From Acidobacteriota bacterium (GTDB lineage: Bacteria; Acidobacteriota; Vicinamibacteria; Vicinamibacterales; UBA2999), in assembly GCA_016184455.1 (NCBI GenBank), contig JACPCS010000103.1, positions 28,321 through 92,320 on the forward strand: 64,000 nt of DNA. The letters are read 5' to 3'. Shown one piece after another: positions 57,432 through 64,000 of this stretch; positions within the stretch are counted from its first letter, which is position 1, and the number at the start of each line of letters is the position of its first letter. Both the position numbers and the translations under genes were made by a program. Below the pieces are notes generated by a model. The model was given only the letters and a program-made list of their open reading frames with translations. It was not told the DNA's origin and did no database searches.

Positions 57432-57611
57432 ATGACTGATCGGTTAATGCTGCGAGTGATCGAGGCAGCCGAGGCGCTCGGCGTCAGCCGCGCAAAGGCA
57501 TATGAGTTGATTGCGGCGGGGGAAATCCCGAGCGTGCGAATCGGCGGCTGCGTCCGCGTGCCCGTGGCCGCTCTGAAAGACTGGATCGCTCGCCAGCTCG
57601 AGACCAAGTAA
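57432..57611 (+). CDS. xis: Excisionase-like helix-turn-helix protein (AlpA/MerR type)
   Basis: 59 residues from ATG 57432. One winged helix: MLRVIEAAEALGVSRAKAYE, then LIAAGEIPSVRIGGCVRVPV and ALKDWIARQL, the standard helix_turn_helix_17 excisionase layout. Likely directs excision or regulates int. Stop abuts the next ATG (TAATG). The frame is open to 57372 but the AT-rich upstream part is the control region. Confidence 0.88.
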   Translation: MTDRLMLRVIEAAEALGVSRAKAYELIAAGEIPSVRIGGCVRVPVAALKDWIARQLETK

Positions 57612-57853
57612 TGCACGAGCGCGACGCCGTGATCGAGGCTCTTGCCGACAGTGAGGCCGCGCTGCGCGAGGGCGTTGTCGAGCTGACGGTCGAGCGTGAC
57701 GCCTATCGGCTCGTGGCCGTGCAGGCTCTCCATCGGCTGCACGACATGGCGCAGCAGCTTGATCGACTACGCGAGCAGCATCGGCGCCTGGGCGACGAGT
57801 ACCGGGCGCTACGCGAGCAGACGGTGCGCCGCGACATCCAGGAAGCGGCATGA
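57611..57853 (+). CDS. Small coiled-coil protein
   Basis: 80 residues, one long charged helix with heptad-like Leu spacing (DAVIEALADSEAALREGVVE; AQQLDRLREQHRRLGDEYRA). No family known. Overlaps both neighbours (TAATG and ATGA), so it is translationally coupled in the plus-strand operon between excisionase and DUF3631 ATPase. Confidence 0.7.
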   Translation: MHERDAVIEALADSEAALREGVVELTVERDAYRLVAVQALHRLHDMAQQLDRLREQHRRLGDEYRALREQTVRRDIQEAA

Positions 57854-59163
57854 ACCCCGCGACCGTAACCGCGCGGGACATCCGGTTCGGCACGGCCACG
57901 ACCCAGGACGCGGCACGCGGACTGGATAGGCTGCTCACCCACCTGGTTACGTGGATTAGGTGCTATGTCGTCGTCACCGACCACCAGGCCGTCGCAATCG
58001 TCTTGTGGGCCGCGCACACGCACGTGATCGACGCCTTCGATTGCACGCCCTACTTGCAAGTCACCTCCGCCACGAAGCGCGCCGGGAAGACGCGATTACT
58101 TGAGGTACTCGAGCCCATTGTGGCGCGTCCGTGGTTCACTGGCCGCACCAGTGCCGCGGCGCTCGTCCGCAAGGTGGACGCAGAGTGCCCGACGCTGCTG
58201 CTCGATGAGTCTGACGCGGCCTTCGGGGGCGAGAAGGAGTATGCCGAGGCGCTGCGAGGGCTGTTGAACACCGGGTATAGGCGTAGCGGGAAGAGCACCG
58301 TCTGTATCGGCCAAGGTGCCAACATTCAGGCGCGGGACTTCCGGACGTTCTCTCCAAAGACGATTGCGGGTATCGGCGAGCTGCCCGGCACCATCGCCGA
58401 CCGCGCCATCACGATCCAACTCCGCCGTCGCACAACTGACGAACCCTGCGACCGCTGGCGGGAGCGCGACGGGCATCAGCAGGCCGCCCCACTCCGGGAT
58501 CAGCTCGTGTCCTGGGCGGAACGTGCAATCGAGGTTCTCCGGGACGCACGGCCCGCGTTGCCGACGAGTCTGGATGACCGAAAGGCGGACGTGTGGGAGC
58601 CGCTGTTTGCGATCGCGGACCTAGCCGGCGGCTCGTGGTCGACTCGGGCGCGCAGCGCCGCAATCGCCCTGGCCGGCTCTGTTGAGGACACCGACATCAC
58701 GGTGGAGCTGCTGAAGGACGTGGCCGCCATCCTCGAGGAGTACCCGCCGAACAAGGACATCATCGCCAGCGGGGTGCTCATCGAGAAGTTGGCGGAGCTG
58801 GAAGATCGCCCGTGGGCCACGTGGCGGAAAAACGACAAGCCGATCACAGCTCGCGGACTGGCACGCCTGCTCGACCCGCTCGACATCCACGTGGGCCAGT
58901 ACAAGGTCGAGGGCAAGAACGTCCGGGGGTATCGTCGCGACGCCTTCCACGACGCCATGACCCGCTACCTGTCTTCACAGGCGGGACAGCGGGACAACCC
59001 CAATAAAAATGCGGCCGAACCGCAAGAAACATGCGGGACGTCTGCTCTGGCCAGTCCCACATGCGAAACGCAAAATACCCCTGTGAATACAGGCGTCGTC
59101 CCGCTTCCCCACATAGATCCCCGGGATACGGGCGCTGGTGACGAAGAATGGCGACTTCCCTGA
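57850..59163 (+). CDS. DUF3631 P-loop ATPase (replication-type)
   Basis: 437 residues. Walker A-like TSATKRAGKTRLLEVL near residue 75, Walker B-like CPTLLLDESDAAFGG, sensor region FRTFSPKTIAGIGELPGTIA, then DRAITIQLRRRTTDEP: the DUF3631 core found in phages, plasmids and islands, usually in a primase-helicase role. C-terminal wHTH-like part (GLARLLDPLDIHVGQYKVEG, NVRGYRRDAF) may bind DNA. No primase domain is attached. Probably supports replication of the excised element. C-tail disordered. Confidence 0.82.
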   Translation: MNPATVTARDIRFGTATTQDAARGLDRLLTHLVTWIRCYVVVTDHQAVAIVLWAAHTHVIDAFDCTPYLQVTSATKRAGKTRLLEVLEPIVARPWFTGRTSAAALVRKVDAECPTLLLDESDAAFGGEKEYAEALRGLLNTGYRRSGKSTVCIGQGANIQARDFRTFSPKTIAGIGELPGTIADRAITIQLRRRTTDEPCDRWRERDGHQQAAPLRDQLVSWAERAIEVLRDARPALPTSLDDRKADVWEPLFAIADLAGGSWSTRARSAAIALAGSVEDTDITVELLKDVAAILEEYPPNKDIIASGVLIEKLAELEDRPWATWRKNDKPITARGLARLLDPLDIHVGQYKVEGKNVRGYRRDAFHDAMTRYLSSQAGQRDNPNKNAAEPQETCGTSALASPTCETQNTPVNTGVVPLPHIDPRDTGAGDEEWRLP

Positions 59164-59600
59164 TACCAGACGTGCTCGACTCGGCGGCTGTCGCCATCCT
59201 CTGCGACCTGGAGCGCGACGGGTTCCGCGTCCAGCTCGAGCCGGACGACGCCATCGTCATCGTCCCGCGCTCGAAGCTCACCCCTGAGCGCATGACTGCC
59301 ATCGCTGAACACAAGGGCGCGATTAAGGTCTTGCTTCGGTGTCTCGATCCTGGGGTGCTTGAACGCCGCGACGTGATGCGGGCACAGATCGAGGCGACCC
59401 CGGCCGGTTACGTGCCTGCGTTCCTGTTCCGGTCCGACGTGCCCTATGTCGCAGGCCGGTGCTTCAGTTGCGGCGACGGGCTCCAGCAGTTCCGCGTCGG
59501 GCGCTGCTGGCGGTGCGCGCTGGCATGGCGCTTGGCGGCACGGATGCCGATTCCGGCCGATCTGGCGGACGCGCTCGACGGCGCACGGGTGAGCGCATGA
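59148..59600 (+). CDS. Zinc-finger hypothetical protein
   Basis: 150 residues. N-terminal half is a small alpha/beta domain with the look of a TubC-like docking domain (LERDGFRVQLEPDDAIVIVP); C-terminal half has CFSCGDGLQQFRVGRCWRC, a four-cysteine zinc knuckle. Proteins with this layout accompany DUF3631 ATPases on mobile elements. Overlaps the ATPase gene by 16 bp. Function unknown. Confidence 0.7.
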   Translation: MATSLIPDVLDSAAVAILCDLERDGFRVQLEPDDAIVIVPRSKLTPERMTAIAEHKGAIKVLLRCLDPGVLERRDVMRAQIEATPAGYVPAFLFRSDVPYVAGRCFSCGDGLQQFRVGRCWRCALAWRLAARMPIPADLADALDGARVSA

Positions 59601-59785
59601 CGGCCACGACTTGGGGGCCCCGGGCCGAAACCCGCGTGCGGGCATGCAGGCGGCCCGGGTCGTGAGGCGCGTCCACGAGGCGGGCTACGAGGTTCCCTCG
59701 ACTGGACGATTATAGTAGGCGAAGTGCAGCGCGACGTTCAGTGCGTGCATGTCGATCTTCTTACTGAACTTGCTTGGAGGAAGAA

Positions 59786-60184
59786 TTGTCTAGTCTGAAT
59801 GATCCGCGTCCGCCAAACTGGGATTGGGTCAGAGCGACGCATGAGTGTAGCGCCGAGGTGGTGTTTGGGAGGCTTCAGGAAATGGCCACTCAGAACGTCA
59901 CCACGCGAAACAAGCAGGTCGACGATCCTGAACGATTTCGCATTGACACTGACGGTGGGCGATTCAGAGTGGCCAAGAGCGGGGCTGGTTTGTCAAAGAC
60001 CGTGCTTGTGGAGCTGGCCGGTGATGCGGTGGATCACATCGTTGTGCGTGACATTAACAAGAACCAGACCAGCTATACGGTTGGATTGAACACCTTGGGT
60101 GAGTGCATGCTTAGGCGTAACGGCGAGGAGCTTCAACCGTGGCAAGTCTTGAAAGCGGCGCTGGAACCGTTGCTGTTTGAATGA
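59786..60184 (+). CDS. Hypothetical protein
   Basis: 132 residues from TTG 59786, chosen because GGAGGA (59776-59781) precedes it; the frame is open to 59774. Lower GC than its neighbours. Has TRNKQVDDPERFRIDTDGGR and ERFRIDTDGGRFRVAKSG-type beta strands and a C-terminal ECMLRRNGEELQPWQVLKAA. No domain known to me. The 185 bp before it hold no gene. Probably cargo. Confidence 0.6.
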   Translation: MSSLNDPRPPNWDWVRATHECSAEVVFGRLQEMATQNVTTRNKQVDDPERFRIDTDGGRFRVAKSGAGLSKTVLVELAGDAVDHIVVRDINKNQTSYTVGLNTLGECMLRRNGEELQPWQVLKAALEPLLFE

Positions 60185-60369
60185 ATGGCTACCGCTTCTT
60201 ACTCCAGCGCGCCGCGACAGCCTCCTTGGCGATGGCTCGACGACGGGCAGGAGACAGCGCAGCCGCCCGCGCTGTCACCGGCCCCCCGTCTCATTGGACG
60301 CGGCGCGAGGTGTCGCCGTCCGTGAAACGATAGCTCGCCCGGGCGTGGCAGGCGGTATCCTGAAAGCCG

Positions 60370-60741
60370 ATGGCCAGTCGGGAAATTACCGAGCGAAAAC
60401 CGAACTCCCGGCCGGCGAGCCTGGCGAATCTCCGCCGCGGCGGTGGCCGGCCGAAGGGCATCCCTAACAAGGTGTCGCGCGAGGTGCGCGAACTCGCGCT
60501 GCGGCTCTTCGATGACACGTACTGGGAGCGGATCCGCGCGCGATTGCTGAAGGGGCGGCTCGCGCCGGCCCTCGAAGCGCGGCTGCTGGCCTATGCGTAC
60601 GGTGAGCCGAAGACGCAGCCCCCGCCCCCGCAGTGGACGCTGGAGCCGGCCACCTTGGCGAAGCTCTCGAACGAGGACCTCGAGCGCGCGATGAGGCACG
60701 CCGAAGAGGTACAGAAGATCCTCGGCGTCGGAGCCTCGTAG
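60370..60741 (+). CDS. Terminase small-subunit-like / DUF5681-type DNA-binding protein
   Basis: 123 residues. N-terminal GGGRPKGIPNKVSREVRELA is the AT-hook-like start common to DUF5681 and small terminase-like proteins; then a helical domain (DTYWERIRARLLKGRLAPAL; RLLAYAYGEPKTQPPP). Small terminases recognise pac sites in phage packaging. In satellites, such a gene can redirect helper-phage packaging; in prophages it precedes the large terminase, which is absent here. Assignment by pattern only. Confidence 0.6.
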   Translation: MASREITERKPNSRPASLANLRRGGGRPKGIPNKVSREVRELALRLFDDTYWERIRARLLKGRLAPALEARLLAYAYGEPKTQPPPPQWTLEPATLAKLSNEDLERAMRHAEEVQKILGVGAS

Positions 60742-60786
60742 TCGGAGTGATCGGACCGCCCAATTATCGGCGCCGCCGAAGCGTCC

Positions 60787-61860
60787 TCAGCGGCCCTCAA
60801 GGGGAACCTGATGCGACAATTTGAACGGCGCTGTGCTTCGAGTCCGTGCATTACCTCCAACAACACGTTGTAGCGTCAGATCGAAATCGGAGTAGGCGAT
60901 ACCGTCCGTTTCCGGTCTTTCCTCGAACACGAGCGGGCGCTCAAACTCCAGAAAGGTTGTCTCCTTCAGAAATTCTTCACCGTTCCACCACGCCCCAGAC
61001 GTGAAGCGCGCGGTGTAGGATCCGGCAGCGACCCTTGGAATCGCCGCAACACTGCCTGCCCATATGTAGACCGCACGACGTTGCAGATCCCCTTCATACA
61101 GGACCACGACCGCGTCTCGGCTTGTCCCGTTTCGAACATTGAGAGTTCCAAGACCTGTATCCGATCCTCCGATGAGCTCTACACCGGAGTCGGGCCGTTC
61201 CACTCCTGGAACCGTTTGCGAATAAACAGCCACGTACTGCTTCGGTGTTGTGGCCAGCGGCTCGCGCTTGACGATCCGGAGGGATGGCTCGACCACCGTG
61301 AACGACTGGCTTGGGTCGAACGTCGGCGCTGGCGCTGACGAGACTTCGGCCACAGGGGGCGCTTGAGGCGCAGGGGTTACCGCGTCAGGCGTCCGCGAAG
61401 AAGGGGCGACGCTTTCCTGGGTTCCGATGAAAAACCCAAACATAACGAAAAGCGCGAGCGCAGCCATGACGCCGAAGGCAAGGCGGCGGGCGTTCTGTTC
61501 TGCGTCAGGTATGGGTTGAGACGGCGACTCGGGTCTGGGCTGCCGTGCTGCACCAGCGTCTTTCGAGGAATGAGGAGGTGGAGGCGCGGTGTGCGACGGC
61601 TGCGGCGTTGGTGACGCCTGCGGCGTGGAGCGAGGACGACTATTGTTCGGGCTCTGCCTTGACGTGCGAGCGTCGCGCAGGAAGTCGTAGGCTTCATTGA
61701 TCTCGGCCAAACGCTTGGCCGCTCGTACTTGCAGGGCGGGATCTGACTCGAACCGATCCGGATGCCAAACCCGAACCAGATCCAAGTAAACCTGCCGGAC
61801 TTCCTGCCAGTGGACTCGAGGAGGTAGTCCCAACACTCGAAGTGCTTCCCCGGTTGTCAT
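60787..61860 (-). CDS. Membrane-anchored J-domain (DnaJ-like) protein
   Basis: 357 residues. J domain at residues 1-65 with its HPD tripeptide (LVRVWHPDRFESDP), a Pro/Ser/Thr-rich linker to about residue 120, one membrane helix (LAFGVMAALALFVMFGFFIG) and a C-terminal beta-rich domain (YVAVYSQTVPGVERPDSGVE; GTLNVRNGTSRDAVVVLYEG; AGSYTARFTSGAWWNG). J domain would be cytoplasmic and recruit DnaK; the beta domain outside. Cargo gene at the right end, opposite in direction to the operon. Ends well before the terminase-like gene. Role unknown; defence or stress is guesswork. Confidence 0.82.
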   Translation of the reverse strand: MTTGEALRVLGLPPRVHWQEVRQVYLDLVRVWHPDRFESDPALQVRAAKRLAEINEAYDFLRDARTSRQSPNNSRPRSTPQASPTPQPSHTAPPPPHSSKDAGAARQPRPESPSQPIPDAEQNARRLAFGVMAALALFVMFGFFIGTQESVAPSSRTPDAVTPAPQAPPVAEVSSAPAPTFDPSQSFTVVEPSLRIVKREPLATTPKQYVAVYSQTVPGVERPDSGVELIGGSDTGLGTLNVRNGTSRDAVVVLYEGDLQRRAVYIWAGSVAAIPRVAAGSYTARFTSGAWWNGEEFLKETTFLEFERPLVFEERPETDGIAYSDFDLTLQRVVGGNARTRSTAPFKLSHQVPLEGR

Positions 61861-61900
61861 GCTCTGTCACCCCGAGAGCACTGGTCGGTTGCCTTCAGAC

Positions 61901-61922
61901 TGACACACTATCTGACACACTA
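61901..61922 (+). repeat. Paired TGACACACTA repeat, candidate arm site (right)
   Basis: TGACACACTA at 61901-61910 and 61913-61922, same 12-bp period and orientation as at 54490-54511, 104 bp inside attR. Confidence 0.55.
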
Positions 61923-62026
61923 ACCGACGGACGCAAGCGGAAACGGGTGGACGAACTGGAAGCGAACCCTTCGGCTTTGCGAATGAAACAGGCGACACGA
62001 ACGCGGGCGGACGGGCGCCAGCGGTT

Positions 62027-62071
62027 CTCTTAATCTGCGGGTTGGGGGTTCGATTCCCCCCCGCCTCACCA
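62027..62071 (+). other. attR of the tRNA-Lys element (duplicated tRNA 3' end)
   Basis: 45-bp perfect copy of the tRNA-Lys 3' end from anticodon loop to CCA. The serine recombinase gene of the next element ends inside it. Confidence 0.92.
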
Positions 62072-63612
62072 ATGTTCCTCACGCCTCTCATTCGGCGCCA
62101 AGTATTTGAAGAATGGTGCCGTTGCGGCGGTTCGACTAAATCGATTTCCGTCGAACGTGATGCCTTCCGGCAGGAACAGCTGCTGAAGGCGCTGCTTCTG
62201 ATTCAGAGAAGACTGCACCCACAAGTCCGCCGCACGCGGTAAGACACGTTCTGCGAAGGCCAGGATGCCCTGTACGTCGAGTTCTTCGAGCCCTTCGGCG
62301 TGGTGGTCGATTTGCGCGAGCGTCAGTTCCTCGCGGAGCTTATCGCGCTGCCGCTCGTAGCTCGTCAGGTCGATCGTCTGTGCGAACAGGTACGCTTCGT
62401 CCAGGCTGTCGAGCTTCTGCTGAATCGCCTTGACGCGCCGGTCGCTGTCCGCCGCACGCTCCTTGATCTCCGACGTGACCTGTTGCCAGACGTGGAGCAC
62501 GCGATCCTTCACAAGCCGCATGTAGCCCGGAGTCGGCTGCAGTAGCTCCAGTTCGTCCGCGAACAGCCCTTCGAGCTTCGTCTTGCTCACATTCACGGCT
62601 CGACACTGACGCTGGCAGTGGCAGTACGCGTAGTAGCCGTTGCGTCCTTTCGACCAGCTCCCGGTGAGCGGCCGACCGCACGTCTCGCAGCGGACGAAGC
62701 CTCTGAGCGGGAAATCAGGATGATTTCGCTCACGCGGCGCCGTGACTTGGACGCGACCTTCAGACACAGCCTGCGCGCGGTAAAACGTCTGCTCACTCAC
62801 GAGAGGCTCGAAGTTGCCACGCGTGGAGACGCCGTATTCGGGGCAGTCGATCAGCCCAATGTAGACCGTCCTTCGAAGCATCTGGCCGAAGCTCTGTGGC
62901 GAAAGGACCAGGCCACGACGCGTCCGCAACCCACGTTGGGTGATCCGCGCGAGGACCTCCTGCTTCGTAAAACGGCCGCTGGCGTAGTCCTCAAACATCT
63001 CCCGGACGAGTGGTGCGCGTTCGGGATCGGGAATCAGGTCTTTTCGGACCATTTCGGCGCGTTCAAGTACCCGAGCGGGGCCGGGAACGTCCAGCGTCCA
63101 AGCTCGAGGGCCGCGCGCATGCCGGCGCGAACGCGTTCCGAACGGACATCGTTGTCGAACTGTGCGAACGCCGCGAGGACACCTTCCATCAGCTTGCCGG
63201 TGGACGTGTCGTCAATCGGTTCGGTGGCCGACCGCAAGGAGATGCCGAGCGATTTCAGGTGCGCGCGCAGCGCGAAGTGGTCGTACTTTTCGCGCGCAAA
63301 CCGCGTCAGGTTGTACACGACCACGAAGTGGACCTTGCCCTTGTGCGTCCGGCAGTACTTGAGCAGCTTCTGGAGCTCGGTGCGGTCGGTGGTCTTGGCG
63401 CTCTCGCCTTCTTCTTTGAACCGTTCTAGCACCTCGAAGCCTTCGCGGCGCCAGTACTCTTCGCAAGCGCGGAGTTGTGTCGGCAGACTCAGGTTCTCCG
63501 TCTGCTCCTTCGTGCTGACGCGGACGTAGATCACGGCGCCGATCATCGGTCGCAGCTTAGACCCATTCGCGATGTGCGGCAAGGTGATCGGTACGCTGCT
63601 CACGTCTGTCAC
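62066..63612 (-). pseudogene. Large serine recombinase, split by a frameshift
   Basis: Part 1 (63612-63034): resolvase catalytic domain, VIYVRVSTKEQTENLSL with the nucleophile Ser, FVVVYNLTRFAREKYDH and FAQFDNDVRSERVRAG. Part 2 (63052-62066): recombinase domain (LVREMFEDYASGRFTKQEVL; YIGLIDCPEYGV), zinc ribbon (GFVRCETCGRPLTGSWSKGR and CRAVNV), and a coiled-coil C-terminus. The frames overlap by 19 nt around a run GAAAAG; one more A would join them. About 515 residues if repaired. The stop codon (62066-62068) lies inside the tRNA-Lys repeat. Could be a sequencing slip, a true mutation or, less likely, programmed frameshifting. Confidence 0.85.
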
Positions 63613-64000
63613 TCCTGCGCGGCGCGCTGCTCCAAGAACATCTCGACGATCACGTGCGCCACAGCGTCGGCGTGGCGCCGAATGTGATCGATCTCCTCGT
63701 CGGATAGACCTTCGGCTTCGTCGCCCAGAAGCTCTCGACAGCGCGCAACCGTGTTGTCCTCTGCGATGTCGCCGCGCCTGTTGCGTCTGTGGTCCATGGA
63801 GCGCCCCACATCCAAGTCCGCAATCGACGAACGTCTGTTTGGGAATTGCGCGCCCCAGCGCGCCGGTCCTGAGAGCGACGCGCGGGGACGCCTGGATGTA
63901 TTGTTGGCTCTCACGTTAATCCGTAATCCCCCCGACCGATCTGCTCGGATTCTCCCAGTCACGAAATAGCTGATCGCTGAGCGCAGAGTGAGAAGCGTTC
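62072..64000. mobile_element. Second element in tandem behind attR (partial)
   Basis: Immediately right of the duplicated tRNA end comes a large serine recombinase gene and its small partner gene, both on the minus strand. This looks like another integrated element using the same tRNA-Lys site; its far end is outside the window. Confidence 0.5.
63609..63797 (-). CDS. Small hypothetical protein upstream of the serine recombinase
   Basis: 62 residues from ATG 63797. Polar start, then a helical end (GLSDEEIDHIRRHADAVAHV, IVEMFLEQRAAQE). Stop overlaps the recombinase ATG (ATGA), so it is cotranslated. Short genes of this kind often precede serine recombinases on islands. No known function. The remaining 200 bp to the end of the window hold no gene that I can support. 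Confidence 0.6.
   Translation of the reverse strand: MDHRRNRRGDIAEDNTVARCRELLGDEAEGLSDEEIDHIRRHADAVAHVIVEMFLEQRAAQE

Larger units (their letters stand above)
54388..62071. mobile_element. 7.6-kb integrative element in tRNA-Lys(CTT), satellite-like
   Basis: Flanked by a perfect 45-bp direct repeat of the tRNA-Lys 3' end. Order: DUF3800, integrase and zinc-finger protein on the minus strand, a divergent control region, then excisionase-like HTH, coiled-coil protein, DUF3631 ATPase, zinc-finger protein, unknown, terminase-small-subunit-like protein on the plus strand, and a J-domain membrane protein at the right end. No capsid, tail, relaxase or conjugation gene. Size and gene set resemble phage satellites (PICI-like) or minimal integrative islands. 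Confidence 0.85.

Noticed and set aside
63034..63052. Programmed -1 frameshift in the serine recombinase
   Set aside because: No canonical slippery heptamer (X XXY YYZ) or downstream structure; an A-run indel is simpler.

Overview
The window is high-GC, densely packed bacterial DNA. Gene content (GlgE-pathway cluster, TonB-dependent receptor, DUF2934, SBBP/Ig-like secreted protein, Ku/LigD, Crp/Fnr regulator of a type frequent there) suggests an Acidobacteriota, probably Vicinamibacteria-like, chromosome. No rRNA is present, so this is an inference. Several genes carry frameshifts or internal deletions, as expected either from true decay or from a metagenome/short-read assembly.

Layout: 0-20 kb is mostly core: the end of a TRAP solute-binding protein, a cupin, a diguanylate cyclase, a three-gene unknown cluster (DUF7689), tRNA-His, then glgX-glgE-treS/mak (trehalose to maltose to maltose-1-phosphate to alpha-glucan), a broken DUF892 gene, DUF2934, ku-ligD (NHEJ), a TonB-dependent receptor, tRNA-Arg(TCG) and a broken SBBP-repeat gene.

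20.4-32.25 kb is a genomic island bounded by tRNA-Arg(CCG) and a second copy of the tRNA 3' half. It contains an integrase relic, a Crp/Fnr regulator, small zinc-ribbon and membrane proteins, a groES stub fused to a full groEL, a GT4-GH130 pair and a cold-shock protein. 32.3-43.1 kb holds a five-gene RND efflux/two-component operon followed by decaying fragments (MutS-like ATPase, dynamin-like GTPase, zinc-ribbon, orphan antitoxin). 43.4-54.3 kb returns to intact genes: vapBC, a hydrolase, a MetE-like enzyme, a six-gene group 4 [NiFe]-hydrogenase-like operon (hyfBCEFGI-type) and a fused vapBC relic.

54.4-62.07 kb is a compact 7.6-kb integrative element in tRNA-Lys(CTT), bounded by a perfect 45-bp direct repeat. 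It carries integrase, excisionase, DUF3631 ATPase, a terminase-small-subunit-like protein, DUF3800, and a membrane-anchored J-domain protein; it resembles a phage satellite. Directly behind its right attachment site, apparently in tandem, lies a frameshifted large serine recombinase whose stop codon falls inside the tRNA repeat; that element runs out of the window. Both tRNA islands carry paired tandem repeats of a TGACAC-containing motif just inside each end, candidate integrase arm sites.
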